Of a stretch of DNA of 38,406 nt, positions 13,340-21,921 are shown in pieces; the stretch's first letter is position 1, and the number at the start of each line of letters is the position of its first letter. The position numbers were made by a program, and so were the translations under genes. The notes beneath the pieces were generated by a model. It was not told the origin of the DNA and did no database searches. It worked only from the letters and a program-made list of their open reading frames with translations. This stretch comes from a virus, in the IMG/VR virus record IMGVR_UViG_3300037459_000028, positions 1 to 38,406 of that record. One strand, written 5' to 3'.

Positions 13340-14894
13340 CCAAAAGATTAGCGACTTTACAAATCAAGCATTATTGCAAGGCTCGGACTTAATAACATTC
13401 GTTCGTTCTGGCACGAATTTCAATGTGTCTTTTACAAACTTTATTGCTTCGCTTGGTGTAACCGGCACGCTGACGCCTATTGGCGATCCGTCTGGCTCTC
13501 CGGTACTTAATCAGCCATCAGCAGGCATCAATGAGATTCGAAACATTGAATCATCAAAAGGCATTATCACAAGTATCAGTCCTCAAGACGGCGTAAACGT
13601 AGCCGCAAATTTTGTACAGGGTGCGGCAGGCGTCCAGCTCATTAAAGATTTAACTCTAGATCAATACTTTTTTAGATCTATCGTTGCTGGCACTGGAATT
13701 AATGTGTCGTCAACCGGCGACTCAATACAGATAACAGCAATTGCGGCGGTGGCATCAACAAAGACGGTGATCATATCTGTCGAAGCTGACTTCCCTACAG
13801 CGGTTGCAGGGGTTATAACACTTGTTGCTGACACGCAATATTTATTAGTTCAGGATGTTGTAACCGCTAATAGATTCGTAATGAACGAACTTACAACGAT
13901 TGCCGGGACTGAATCGTTGAACATTTTATTCACATATACCGGCACAGGCGATATGTTTACGGGTGTTAATGTTGCTAATAGAATTAGTACCATGTCGATT
14001 AGCTGCGCTAACGGCAGGATTTTAAACTGGTCAACTAATGTATTTAAAATCTTCCGCATGAATGATGTCACAATTAAAGCGTGTGACAAAATAGCGCTAA
14101 TGAATAGTGTTGGTGGCGTTGGCGTTTGTCGCTTCACTAACGTCAGCCCGTCCATTATAACTACAGATGGATTTGAGCTTACGGGTGATTGGAATACGTT
14201 TTTACATGAGATTTCATCAGCCTCAATTTCAGGCGGTGCATATTTTAACTTAGGGACGGCAACATTTAAATCGTTTATAGCAGATTTGCCCCTTATTAAT
14301 TTAGATGCTGGAACAACTCTGCTTAGCGGCGCGGCTAGCTCTGCCAATATTGCCGCGGGCGGAGTGGGCATATTAACTAGGTCAATAACTACCGGAGCGG
14401 GCGCGCCTCTTGCTGGCATTACTGTAGATGATGCTTTATGGAATTTTGATTTAAACTCAGACATTGCAAATACCAGGCCCGATGGTTTGCTTTCGATGCA
14501 GGGAAACGCAATAAACACAACTATAACCACTGCGGGTGTAGGTGTTTTAGTTGCTGGCACATGGGTAGTCGAAACAATAAGCCAAATGTCAGGAACTACT
14601 GCTGGAAAATTGACTTATGACGGCGGTAAAAATGCAAAACTACCATTAACGGGAAGTATCACTGTAGCCCCCGTAAGTGGGGGAGCCCAAAATATAGGGA
14701 TACAAATTGCAATTAACGGAGTCGCTGTTGCTAATTCATTAAGAGTCCAATCTGTAAGTCCTGGCAATCCTTTAACTATTGATGTGCATTGGCAGGAAGA
14801 CCTAGCTACCACTAACACCGTGGAGATATTTGTTTCAAATGAATCAACAACAACTGATGTTTTAGTTTCTTCTGGCATATCGAGGGTGAACTAA
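13329..14894 (+). CDS. Beta-rich fibre/decoration-like protein inserted between gp4 and gp10 homologues
   Basis: The 521-aa protein has no counterpart in P22. The N-terminal 45 residues (KISDFTNQALLQGSDLITFV) resemble short anchor segments found at the start of phage fibre proteins. The rest is rich in Thr, Ser, Gly, Val and Ile with short repeated turns, as in beta-helix or trimeric fibre shafts. The C-terminal part (about residues 400-521) looks like a compact jelly-roll. It may decorate the head or neck or bind receptors. GGAG lies 12 bases before the ATG and the gene overlaps gp4 by 11 bases. Confidence 0.7.
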   Translation: MSHSQKISDFTNQALLQGSDLITFVRSGTNFNVSFTNFIASLGVTGTLTPIGDPSGSPVLNQPSAGINEIRNIESSKGIITSISPQDGVNVAANFVQGAAGVQLIKDLTLDQYFFRSIVAGTGINVSSTGDSIQITAIAAVASTKTVIISVEADFPTAVAGVITLVADTQYLLVQDVVTANRFVMNELTTIAGTESLNILFTYTGTGDMFTGVNVANRISTMSISCANGRILNWSTNVFKIFRMNDVTIKACDKIALMNSVGGVGVCRFTNVSPSIITTDGFELTGDWNTFLHEISSASISGGAYFNLGTATFKSFIADLPLINLDAGTTLLSGAASSANIAAGGVGILTRSITTGAGAPLAGITVDDALWNFDLNSDIANTRPDGLLSMQGNAINTTITTAGVGVLVAGTWVVETISQMSGTTAGKLTYDGGKNAKLPLTGSITVAPVSGGAQNIGIQIAINGVAVANSLRVQSVSPGNPLTIDVHWQEDLATTNTVEIFVSNESTTTDVLVSSGISRVN

Positions 14895-16363
14895 TGCCTA
14901 GAACTAACGTACCGATTGACGGCGGCTTTTATTTATCTGATTCATTGCCAATCAGCGCGCAAGAGTGTGTTAATTGGTATGTAAATATACCGCAGACTCA
15001 GGGTGCATTATCAACCGGCACGCTGTTTGGCGGTGCTGGTATCAAACAAATACAAACAACCGGCGTAAGCAAGCAAATTAATAGAGGGATGCACGTTAAG
15101 GCGGGGCTGCCTTATTTTTTGAATGGAGAAACCTTAATAAGAGTCGATCGAGCTATCGATGGATCGGGTAATGAAGTATTTACCACAGTTAACCTGGGCA
15201 CCATACCCGGCGTGGGACGTGTTTCAATGGCAGATAACGGCACTCAATTAATGGTGCTGGTTCCAGGTGGCGACGGCTTCATTATAGATGAGAGCTCAGG
15301 CACTCCATTTGTCAAAATAACTGACGCTAGCTTCACGGCTAACGGCTCACCTCAAATTGTAGTATTCATTGATTCGTTCTTTGTTGTTAGTACTGATAGT
15401 AAAAAGTTCATTCGTTCAGATGCCAATGACGGAACAAGCTGGAATGCGTTAAACGTATTTAGCGCGGAATCAGATCCCGACGACATTGTTACCTTACAAG
15501 TTTATAAAAATAAGCTATTTGTTGGCGGAAGCGAAACGATAGAAGAATTTCGAAATGTAGGCGGTCAATTCCAGAGAACGGGCTTCTTTGTTGATAAAGG
15601 AGTTTTTGCAAAGTTTAGCATTATAGCCACTAATAATTCATTTATGTGGATTGGCGGCGGAACTAATGAATCACCGGCAATATGGACGCTAAGCGGAAGT
15701 CAGCCGCAAAAAGTATCAACAACAGCAATTGATTCGGCGCTTCAAGACTTTAGCCAAGAAGAAATAGACGCGGCGTTTGCTTATTCATACGCTCAAAATG
15801 GTGCTTATTTCGTTGGTTTCTCATTGCCTACTAGAACATTCGAGTTCAATACGATCACCAGCAGATGGAACGAGCGAAAATCAAAGGTTAAAACCGATAG
15901 GGGCTTAACCGAAGTTGTTAGGTGGCGAGTTAATTCTCTTGGTACGGCGTTTAACGTGGTGCTATGTGGTGACTCTCAGGATGGACGAATCGGCGTTATT
16001 GGTGTTGATACATTCACCGAATATGACGAGGAAATAATCAGAACGATAGCCATTAGACCTCTAGCAAACCTGGGGGATGCGTTAGCGATAACCCAAGTTG
16101 AGGCGACATTTGAAAACGGAGTTGGTGACTTGGTAACTACCGACCCACAAATTAGACTACAAACCTCAAACGATGGTCACTCATATAACGATGAATTATC
16201 TAGGGCAATCGGTAAAGTTGGCCAATTCTTTAGGCGTGCCATTTGGTACAGGCTTGGAAGATTCCCAAGATTCGCTGTATTCAGATTTATTATGTCTGAC
16301 CCGGTAAAGCCTTCATTTATCAAATTAGAAATCAACATAAGAGGCGGTCGAGGTGGTAACTAG
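14894..16363 (+). CDS. Packaged DNA stabilization protein, P22 gp10-like
   Basis: The 489-aa protein compares with 472 aa for P22 gp10. It starts with PRTNVPIDGGFYLSDSLPIS followed by AQECVNWYVNIPQTQGA, the family signature, and continues as a beta-propeller-like chain with many WIGG and FVGG strands. In P22 six copies form the tail hub that holds the packaged DNA and carries the tailspikes and needle. It starts as TAATG on the previous stop and overlaps the next gene by 11 bases. Confidence 0.92.
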   Translation: MPRTNVPIDGGFYLSDSLPISAQECVNWYVNIPQTQGALSTGTLFGGAGIKQIQTTGVSKQINRGMHVKAGLPYFLNGETLIRVDRAIDGSGNEVFTTVNLGTIPGVGRVSMADNGTQLMVLVPGGDGFIIDESSGTPFVKITDASFTANGSPQIVVFIDSFFVVSTDSKKFIRSDANDGTSWNALNVFSAESDPDDIVTLQVYKNKLFVGGSETIEEFRNVGGQFQRTGFFVDKGVFAKFSIIATNNSFMWIGGGTNESPAIWTLSGSQPQKVSTTAIDSALQDFSQEEIDAAFAYSYAQNGAYFVGFSLPTRTFEFNTITSRWNERKSKVKTDRGLTEVVRWRVNSLGTAFNVVLCGDSQDGRIGVIGVDTFTEYDEEIIRTIAIRPLANLGDALAITQVEATFENGVGDLVTTDPQIRLQTSNDGHSYNDELSRAIGKVGQFFRRAIWYRLGRFPRFAVFRFIMSDPVKPSFIKLEINIRGGRGGN

Positions 16364-16613
16364 CATAACTGAATTAAGCACGGATAGACCAATCACTGAA
16401 GATGATGGATCGTTAACGGTGCAAAGTAGAACGTTTTTTAAGACCTTAACCGATCAAGCGCTAATTATCAGCACAGGAAGCCCTGAAGGAGTCATAGAGG
16501 CGGTTCAGGGCGCTAACTATATGGATGACTCGGGGACGGCTGGAAACATTAAATATATCAAGCGTGATGTCGATATTGCAGGCGACAAAACAAAAGGGTG
16601 GATATTGGTTTGA
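16353..16613 (+). CDS. Short protein in the tail-needle (gp26) position, GTG start
   Basis: The 86-aa ORF starts with GTG at 16353 after GAGGCGGTCGAGG. P22 places the 233-aa trimeric needle gp26 here. The N-terminal segment (STDRPITEDDGSLTVQSRTF) could correspond to the part of gp26 that plugs the gp10 hub. No long coiled coil follows: the chain ends in a short beta-rich stretch (NIKYIKRDVDIAGDKTKGWI). It may be a needle-less tail plug. Similarity to gp26 is weak, so this is mainly positional. Confidence 0.6.
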   Translation: MVTSITELSTDRPITEDDGSLTVQSRTFFKTLTDQALIISTGSPEGVIEAVQGANYMDDSGTAGNIKYIKRDVDIAGDKTKGWILV

Positions 16614-17068
16614 AATTTACACGCACTCAAGATAAGGAACTAATCAAGAAAATTCTACTTGATAAAAGCCTGCTTGAAACAACAGCCGAGGACGGTTGCC
16701 TTGATATTAACGCCGAGTCTGATTGTTATCTTGCATGTGTCGACAATGGCGAAGTTATAGGGATTGCGGTGTTTTCTCCTGAAAGCAGGATGACCATTAA
16801 TTATCACCCTAACTTACTAAAAGAACACAGGGGAAAGCGTTCTATTGATTTCACACTCAAGGCCTTGGAGTGGTTATACGACAACGCTGAGATGTATCAA
16901 AAAGTTAATGTTAAATTCCCCCGTATTTATAAACACATAGAAGTTTACGCAATAAAAGCTGGATTTACTTTTGAGGGTGTGGATAGGCAGTCATGCAAAA
17001 ACGGCGATAGATTATGTTACGGCATAACTAGAAGCGAAATAGGAAAAATCAAAGGGGTCGTGCAATGA
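16610..17068 (+). CDS. GNAT-like protein in the P22 gp14 position
   Basis: The 152-aa protein reads as a GNAT acyltransferase-like fold. It has an acidic core strand (DCYLACVDNGEVIGIAVF), then a helix and loop with HPNLLKEHRGKRSIDFTLKA, and a late FEGVDRQSCKNGDRLCYGI strand. In P22, gene 14 at this place encodes a small head assembly protein. The start is taken as TTG at 16610, overlapping the previous stop as TTGA; GTG at 16598 is the alternative. Whether it acetylates anything is unknown, since the usual acyl-CoA loop is only partly clear (EHRGKR). Confidence 0.7.
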   Translation: MKFTRTQDKELIKKILLDKSLLETTAEDGCLDINAESDCYLACVDNGEVIGIAVFSPESRMTINYHPNLLKEHRGKRSIDFTLKALEWLYDNAEMYQKVNVKFPRIYKHIEVYAIKAGFTFEGVDRQSCKNGDRLCYGITRSEIGKIKGVVQ

Positions 17069-17634
17069 GTTTTATTACAGATACTTTTTTCGGCGGCGCT
17101 GAGAAAAAAGCAGCCAAGGCGCAGGAAGAAGGATTAGAGCGAAGCCAAGAGTTTGTACAAGCAGGAACGGAGCAAGCTAGACAGGATTTGTTTAAATTAT
17201 TCCCTGCTGCTCAACAAAATGTACAGCAAGGATTTCAAGGCGCTTTAGATGTGTTTGGCCAGGCTTTACCGGCACAGGCTCAAACATTTCAGGCTGGCAA
17301 TGTGGCAGCTCAGCAACAGCTACTATCTGGTCTCCCTCAATTTCAAAACGCTATTTTAGGTGGGAACATTGATTTTAGTCAGCTACAGCCAACGCAGCTA
17401 CAGCGGCCAGACTTAGGGTTCTTTCAGCAACAATTGCCACAATTTACAGATCCATTCGAGCAGGAAAGGCAGCGCCAAGCAGAACTAGAAGCGATACGAG
17501 CTGCTGCGCCACAAGTCGAGACCTCAGTATTGCAGGGGCAAGTTCAATCCGCAGTACAAGCGGCACAAGCGCAAGCAGCACAAGAAGCGGCAGCGCGTGA
17601 GTTACGGTTGACGCCATTTAAAGATCGTTTTTAA
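17065..17634 (+). CDS. Ejection protein, P22 gp7-like by position
   Basis: The 189-aa protein begins SFITDTFFGGAEKKAAKAQE, the short N-terminal pattern (a hydrophobic start, GG, then Ala/Lys-rich helix) common to the small internal virion proteins of P22-like phages. The rest is Gln- and Ala-rich, with many phenylalanines. In P22, gp7, gp20 and gp16 are packaged in the head and ejected ahead of the DNA to form a channel through the host envelope. It overlaps the previous gene as ATGA. Confidence 0.75.
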   Translation: MSFITDTFFGGAEKKAAKAQEEGLERSQEFVQAGTEQARQDLFKLFPAAQQNVQQGFQGALDVFGQALPAQAQTFQAGNVAAQQQLLSGLPQFQNAILGGNIDFSQLQPTQLQRPDLGFFQQQLPQFTDPFEQERQRQAELEAIRAAAPQVETSVLQGQVQSAVQAAQAQAAQEAAARELRLTPFKDRF

Positions 17635-17706
17635 TAAAATCAAATCAGATATTGAATAGCTCGACTTGCTAGCTAAACAACAAGAACATTAAGAGGGTAG
17701 GATTAT

Positions 17707-18708
17707 ATGGCACATATCGCAGGAGCAACCCACGCACCAGGGCAGCAATTTGGGCTAGCTGGCTCTGAACAGGCATTACGGGCCGGTCTTGGCGCTGGAG
17801 TGTCAGCGCTGGAGCAAGGCGTGGGCGGCGCATTAGGTCAACTACAGCAAGGAAGACAGGCTTTATCTGGTGATTTCGGGGCTGACATTGGCCAATTTGT
17901 GCAACCAGGTATTCAGGCACAGCAGTTGCAATCTGCATTGTCAGGCGTCCAGGGGCAACAAGCATTCCAGCAAGCCCTACAAGATAGTCCGCAACAACAG
18001 TTGATTAGACAGCGACAGCAAGAAGCCTTAACTAATCAGGCGACAGCGTTTGGCGGGTTGGGTAGTGGTCAGTTCCAAACCGAGCTACAACAATTAGGGC
18101 AGGCACAAGCGTCTCAACAGGTTCAGCAGCAGATACAAAACTTGTCAGCTTTAAGCGGTCAAGGCTTGCAAGCGGCAGGGCAACAAGCTCAACTGGGGCA
18201 ACAGTCGGCACTTGCTCAGGCCGGATTATTCGGACAAGGCGCACAAGCTTTACAGCAAGCGGGACAAGGCGCAGCCGGTTTGTTTTCTGGAACAGGTCAA
18301 CAACTTGCAGCAGGAAGAACGCAAGCAGGTCGAGACATAGCCCAGCAGGTCGGACTAACAACCGGTCAGCTATCACAACTAGCACAACAGCAAGGAACTG
18401 GACTATCTGATATAATTGGACAAGGCGGCGTAAACATCGCTAATTTACTAAGCGGAGCCGGTCAATTGCAGGGCGGACAACAAACACAACTGGCACAACT
18501 ACTAGCTAACCTATCAACTGGCCAAGGGACGCAATTAGCAGGGTTGGCTGGTCAAATAGGGCAGGCTCAAGCTGGTGGAATAACAGGCTCTGCGGCAGGT
18601 TTAAGAGCTGGTTTGGGTCAACTTGCGGGCGGAATAACAGGCGGCCTAGGCGCTGCTGGTGGTACGGGCGGCCAACTCGCAACCGGAATTTTGGGCGGCA
18701 TTTTTTAA
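17707..18708 (+). CDS. Gln/Gly/Ala-rich ejection protein, P22 gp20-like by position
   Basis: The 333-aa protein is dominated by Gln, Gly, Ala and Leu in long helical repeats (LGQLQQGRQALSGDFGADIG near the N-terminus, and GLRAGLGQLAGGITGGLGAA near the end). It ends in a Gly zipper-like tail that could insert into a membrane. P22 gp20 is 471 aa and has the same style. GAGGGTAGGATTAT precedes the ATG. The 72 bases before it hold no gene that I can see. Confidence 0.72.
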   Translation: MAHIAGATHAPGQQFGLAGSEQALRAGLGAGVSALEQGVGGALGQLQQGRQALSGDFGADIGQFVQPGIQAQQLQSALSGVQGQQAFQQALQDSPQQQLIRQRQQEALTNQATAFGGLGSGQFQTELQQLGQAQASQQVQQQIQNLSALSGQGLQAAGQQAQLGQQSALAQAGLFGQGAQALQQAGQGAAGLFSGTGQQLAAGRTQAGRDIAQQVGLTTGQLSQLAQQQGTGLSDIIGQGGVNIANLLSGAGQLQGGQQTQLAQLLANLSTGQGTQLAGLAGQIGQAQAGGITGSAAGLRAGLGQLAGGITGGLGAAGGTGGQLATGILGGIF

Positions 18709-18734
18709 GATGAAAGATAACTAGGACAAATATA

Positions 18735-19928
18735 ATGGCTAATGGTTTTTTTGACCCAAGTTTTAGAGGCAGCGTAAACCCTCTTGAAGCGTTCAAGGCC
18801 GGACAGGACATTGTTCAGCAAGGTAAAATTCGCGGATTACAGGAGTCTTTAGGGCAAACCGGCGACCTGCAATCACCAGAATTTAGAGAGTTGTCAGCTA
18901 TTGATCCAGACAGCGCGATAAAGCTTAAGTCGCTACTAAAGACCGATGATCAAGGCTTAACCGCAGCATTTCAAGATTCGGCGGTATTTAGATCTCTATT
19001 GCAAGCAGACCCGACCGGTCAGCGTGGCATTCAATTCTTACAAAACAGAATTCAGACTGGCGAGTCTCAAAACCGTGATATGTTCTTAACTAAGGGGCTT
19101 TTAAATACTGCACTTCAAGATCCTCAAGCGGCATTACGTGAGGTTGATAGCTTTCTTTCTATACCTGCGCAGCTTAAAGCACAAGGACCGGTATCCATCC
19201 AATCATCAAAAATATTAGATGACGGAACAATAATTGAAGTATTAAGCGGTGGCGGTAGAAAAGTTATTTCACCTACCGGAGAGTCATTAACAGGAACGGC
19301 GGCTAGAGATGCTGTTGCCGCGTCTAATAAAAAAGTTCAAGATAGAAAAGTAGAGATTAAAAAACTAGAGCAAACCATTAAGCGCGCCCAAGCAAAAGAG
19401 GGCGTGGTAACCGCAGAGCAAAAACTTATTCAAGCTGGAAACATAAAAAGACTTGGTGATTTGTCAGGAACATCGTCTGGTAGGTCCTCTGCTGTAAAAA
19501 AAGCTGTAAAATTTAAAACAGCACTTGAAAAAGGTGAAGCGTTCTCAGGAGCTGGACGCAGGGCGGCTCAATTTATTCCTGGCGTATTTACTAGTCAGGG
19601 TCAATTTGATGAAGAATTCAACGCATTTGCAGAAGTAGCAGCACGGCAGCAATTGAAAGCATCAGGAGAAATCAGACCAACGGATGCAGACGTGCAAGGT
19701 ATGAAAAACGCCATGTTTGGGCTAGGCCGAGACGAGGCTGTTAACGTGCAATTATTAACTGATTTCATTGATGACCAAAACGCACAAAACGAAGAATTAG
19801 ATCAGCTAATAGACGCCAGCAAAGGCGGAAGTCTCAGCACATTCACATTTACACCTCAAGGCACTGTTACGCAGCAAGCTCCGGCGGTAAACGTTCAAGA
19901 GCTCTCGGATGAGGATTTGTTTAACTAA
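18735..19928 (+). CDS. Third ejection-type protein
   Basis: The 397-aa protein begins MANGFFDPSFRGSVNPLEAF, followed by helical sequence. The middle is a charged coiled coil (KKVQDRKVEIKKLEQTIKRA, then QAKEGVVTAEQKLIQAGNIK), and the tail is acidic (ELSDEDLFN). P22 encodes only three ejection proteins; this extra gene lies between the gp20- and gp16-like genes. Its length and composition fit an injected or internal protein. It ends as TAATG on the next start. Confidence 0.7.
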   Translation: MANGFFDPSFRGSVNPLEAFKAGQDIVQQGKIRGLQESLGQTGDLQSPEFRELSAIDPDSAIKLKSLLKTDDQGLTAAFQDSAVFRSLLQADPTGQRGIQFLQNRIQTGESQNRDMFLTKGLLNTALQDPQAALREVDSFLSIPAQLKAQGPVSIQSSKILDDGTIIEVLSGGGRKVISPTGESLTGTAARDAVAASNKKVQDRKVEIKKLEQTIKRAQAKEGVVTAEQKLIQAGNIKRLGDLSGTSSGRSSAVKKAVKFKTALEKGEAFSGAGRRAAQFIPGVFTSQGQFDEEFNAFAEVAARQQLKASGEIRPTDADVQGMKNAMFGLGRDEAVNVQLLTDFIDDQNAQNEELDQLIDASKGGSLSTFTFTPQGTVTQQAPAVNVQELSDEDLFN

Positions 19929-21793
19929 TGGCTACCACTAAAGAGAAATGGCAAGAGATTGCCAATCGAGGTCTTCAAGATAGATTTGACCCACAAACAA
20001 GGGCTAAATTTGACGAGGCCGTTAATCGCGGGTTGATAGCTTTACCTCAGCCGCAAGTTACTCAGCAACCAGCCTTGCAGCCGCAGCAAATAAAAGCAAC
20101 TCAGCAGCAGCGTATTGAAGCATTACCAGAGCTTGGTGGCGGAGGATTACTGGCAGGTCAAGATCCATTAACGGGCGCAGCGATAACGCCAGCGTTATTA
20201 ACAACGACAGACCCAAGGGAGCTGGGGCAGATATTATCCTCTAGCTTCCCTGGCGTTATCGGAATCACTGAAACAAAAGAAGGCGAGTTGATTGCAACTA
20301 ATAACGACACCGGGGTGAAAGTGTCACTTAACAAGCCGGGCTTGTCCCAATTAGATGTGGTCCAAGCGCTAGGAATAGCATCGGCATTCACACCAGCAGC
20401 GAGAGCAGCCATAATTCCGTCTGCAATAGCAAGACGGGCAGGTGTGGGAGCCGTAACAGCTGGAGCAACGCAAACAGCAATAGAAACGGGTCAAGCTGCG
20501 GTTGGTGGCGAGTTTGATCCGGGCGAGGTAGCGTTAGCAACGGGGCTAGGGGCGGCAGTAGAGGTTGCGGCGCCATTAGTCGCGCCAACAGCGAGAGCAG
20601 TACGAGATATAGGCCTAGAAGCGGTAGCAAAGGTTAAGCTATCACGAGGTGGCAGTCCTTTAGCAAAAGAAATAGCAGAAGAATCAACCGGGCAAGTTAA
20701 AAAGAGTTTTGAGCAAAGATTAACGCCTAGCCGTAAGTTTGGAAGGCAAGAAAAGGAATCAATTAAACAAGGTTTTGGTGAGGGTATGGTGACGGTAATA
20801 ACAAACTCCACCCCCATTGATAAGCGGCGTATGCTGCAAATGATTAAAACCCTAGAAAAAGGAAAAGGAGATCCGAAATTCCAGGCGATAAACAGACCGG
20901 CTGATGTTGCGGGTGATTCGTTAGTTAGAAAAATTGATTTCCTTCAAAGCAACAAAAATCAAGCCGGGATGCAACTCGGGCGTGTAGCAAAAAACCTTAA
21001 AGGAAAGGAAGTTGATATAGACGAGCCTGTTCAAAAGTTTTTTGATGATGCCGGGGAGCTTGGCGTGACATTTGGTGATGATTTAAAGCCGAATTTTGAA
21101 GGTTCAGACATAGAAACGATTGCGCCAGCCAAGAAATTAATCAGGGATATAGCATTAAAAATAAAACGGAACCCAACTCCCGATGCTCTTGACGCGCATA
21201 AATTCAAAAGATTCATTGATGAAGTTGTTACGTTTGGAAAAACAGCACAGGGATTAGGAGGTCAAACAGAGCGAGTGGCTAAAAAACTTCGATCTGGTAT
21301 CAACGATACTTTAAGCGGTCAATTCGGCAAATACAAAGAGGCCAACGTTAGGTTCTCGGAAACCATAACAGCGATTGAGTCACTACAGAAGGCGGCGGGG
21401 AAAAATGTTGACTTCTTTGGTCCTAATGCTGATAAGGCGCTTGGTACTGTTTTGCGCAGGCTAGAAAGCAATGCACAGTCAAGAGTTCCGCTAATGGACG
21501 CGATAAAAAATGTGGAAATCGTTACTCAAAAGTTTGGAGGCGCGTTTGATGATGATGTTTTAACTCAAACTCTTTTTGCTGATGAACTAGAGGCTCTGTT
21601 TGGTGGCGTGGCAAGAACGTCATTAAAGGGTCAAGTCACGGGAGCTGGTATTGATGTGGCGGTAGATGTCGCTCAAATGACATTACCTGGAGCGGTAGCG
21701 GTCGGAGTAAAGGCCGGAGCAAAGCGCTTAAGAGGCATCAACGAAAAGAATGCTCTTAAATCAATTAAGGAATTGCTCAAGCAAAATAATTAA
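19928..21793 (+). CDS. DNA transfer/ejection protein, P22 gp16-like by position
   Basis: The 621-aa protein is the size of P22 gp16 (609 aa). It opens with a charged helical segment (ATTKEKWQEIANRGLQDRF), then a Gln/Pro-rich linker. A hydrophobic Ala/Gly-rich region follows (about residues 150-225: GIASAFTPAARAAIIPSAIA, then VGAVTAGATQTAIETGQAAV) that could cross the host membrane. The rest is charged and helical. Proteins of this class are ejected last and help DNA cross the inner membrane. No lytic transglycosylase motif is seen. Confidence 0.75.
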   Translation: MATTKEKWQEIANRGLQDRFDPQTRAKFDEAVNRGLIALPQPQVTQQPALQPQQIKATQQQRIEALPELGGGGLLAGQDPLTGAAITPALLTTTDPRELGQILSSSFPGVIGITETKEGELIATNNDTGVKVSLNKPGLSQLDVVQALGIASAFTPAARAAIIPSAIARRAGVGAVTAGATQTAIETGQAAVGGEFDPGEVALATGLGAAVEVAAPLVAPTARAVRDIGLEAVAKVKLSRGGSPLAKEIAEESTGQVKKSFEQRLTPSRKFGRQEKESIKQGFGEGMVTVITNSTPIDKRRMLQMIKTLEKGKGDPKFQAINRPADVAGDSLVRKIDFLQSNKNQAGMQLGRVAKNLKGKEVDIDEPVQKFFDDAGELGVTFGDDLKPNFEGSDIETIAPAKKLIRDIALKIKRNPTPDALDAHKFKRFIDEVVTFGKTAQGLGGQTERVAKKLRSGINDTLSGQFGKYKEANVRFSETITAIESLQKAAGKNVDFFGPNADKALGTVLRRLESNAQSRVPLMDAIKNVEIVTQKFGGAFDDDVLTQTLFADELEALFGGVARTSLKGQVTGAGIDVAVDVAQMTLPGAVAVGVKAGAKRLRGINEKNALKSIKELLKQNN

Positions 21794-21858
21794 TGGGGCC
21801 AGCAATTCACAACCAAAAATAAACCAGCATAACTTGCTGAATCTTGGAAAGGTGTGCT

Positions 21859-21889
21859 TTGACAGGTATGCCAAGCAAGGTGGTATAAT
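21859..21889 (+). promoter_or_regulatory. Strong sigma70 promoter for the tailspike gene
   Basis: A perfect TTGACA (21859-21864) and a perfect TATAAT (21884-21889) are spaced by 19 bases, with TGG just before TATAAT as an extended -10. The spacer is long, but the extended -10 would compensate. It lies 32 bases before the tailspike ATG, and AAGGTTAATATAAC follows as ribosome binding site. A small CAGCA/TGCTG hairpin precedes it. Confidence 0.75.
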
Positions 21890-21921
21890 TGCAAATATAT
21901 ATATCATAAGGTTAATATAAC

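Noticed and set aside
13850-14560. 236-aa ORF on the minus strand
   Set aside because: It lies fully opposite the 521-aa structural gene, whose overlaps and ribosome binding site fit the late operon; the minus frame has no supporting start signal.
17669-18811. Minus-strand ORFs opposite the Gln-rich ejection genes
   Set aside because: Low-complexity plus-strand coding leaves open frames on the other strand; no ribosome binding sites or gene context.
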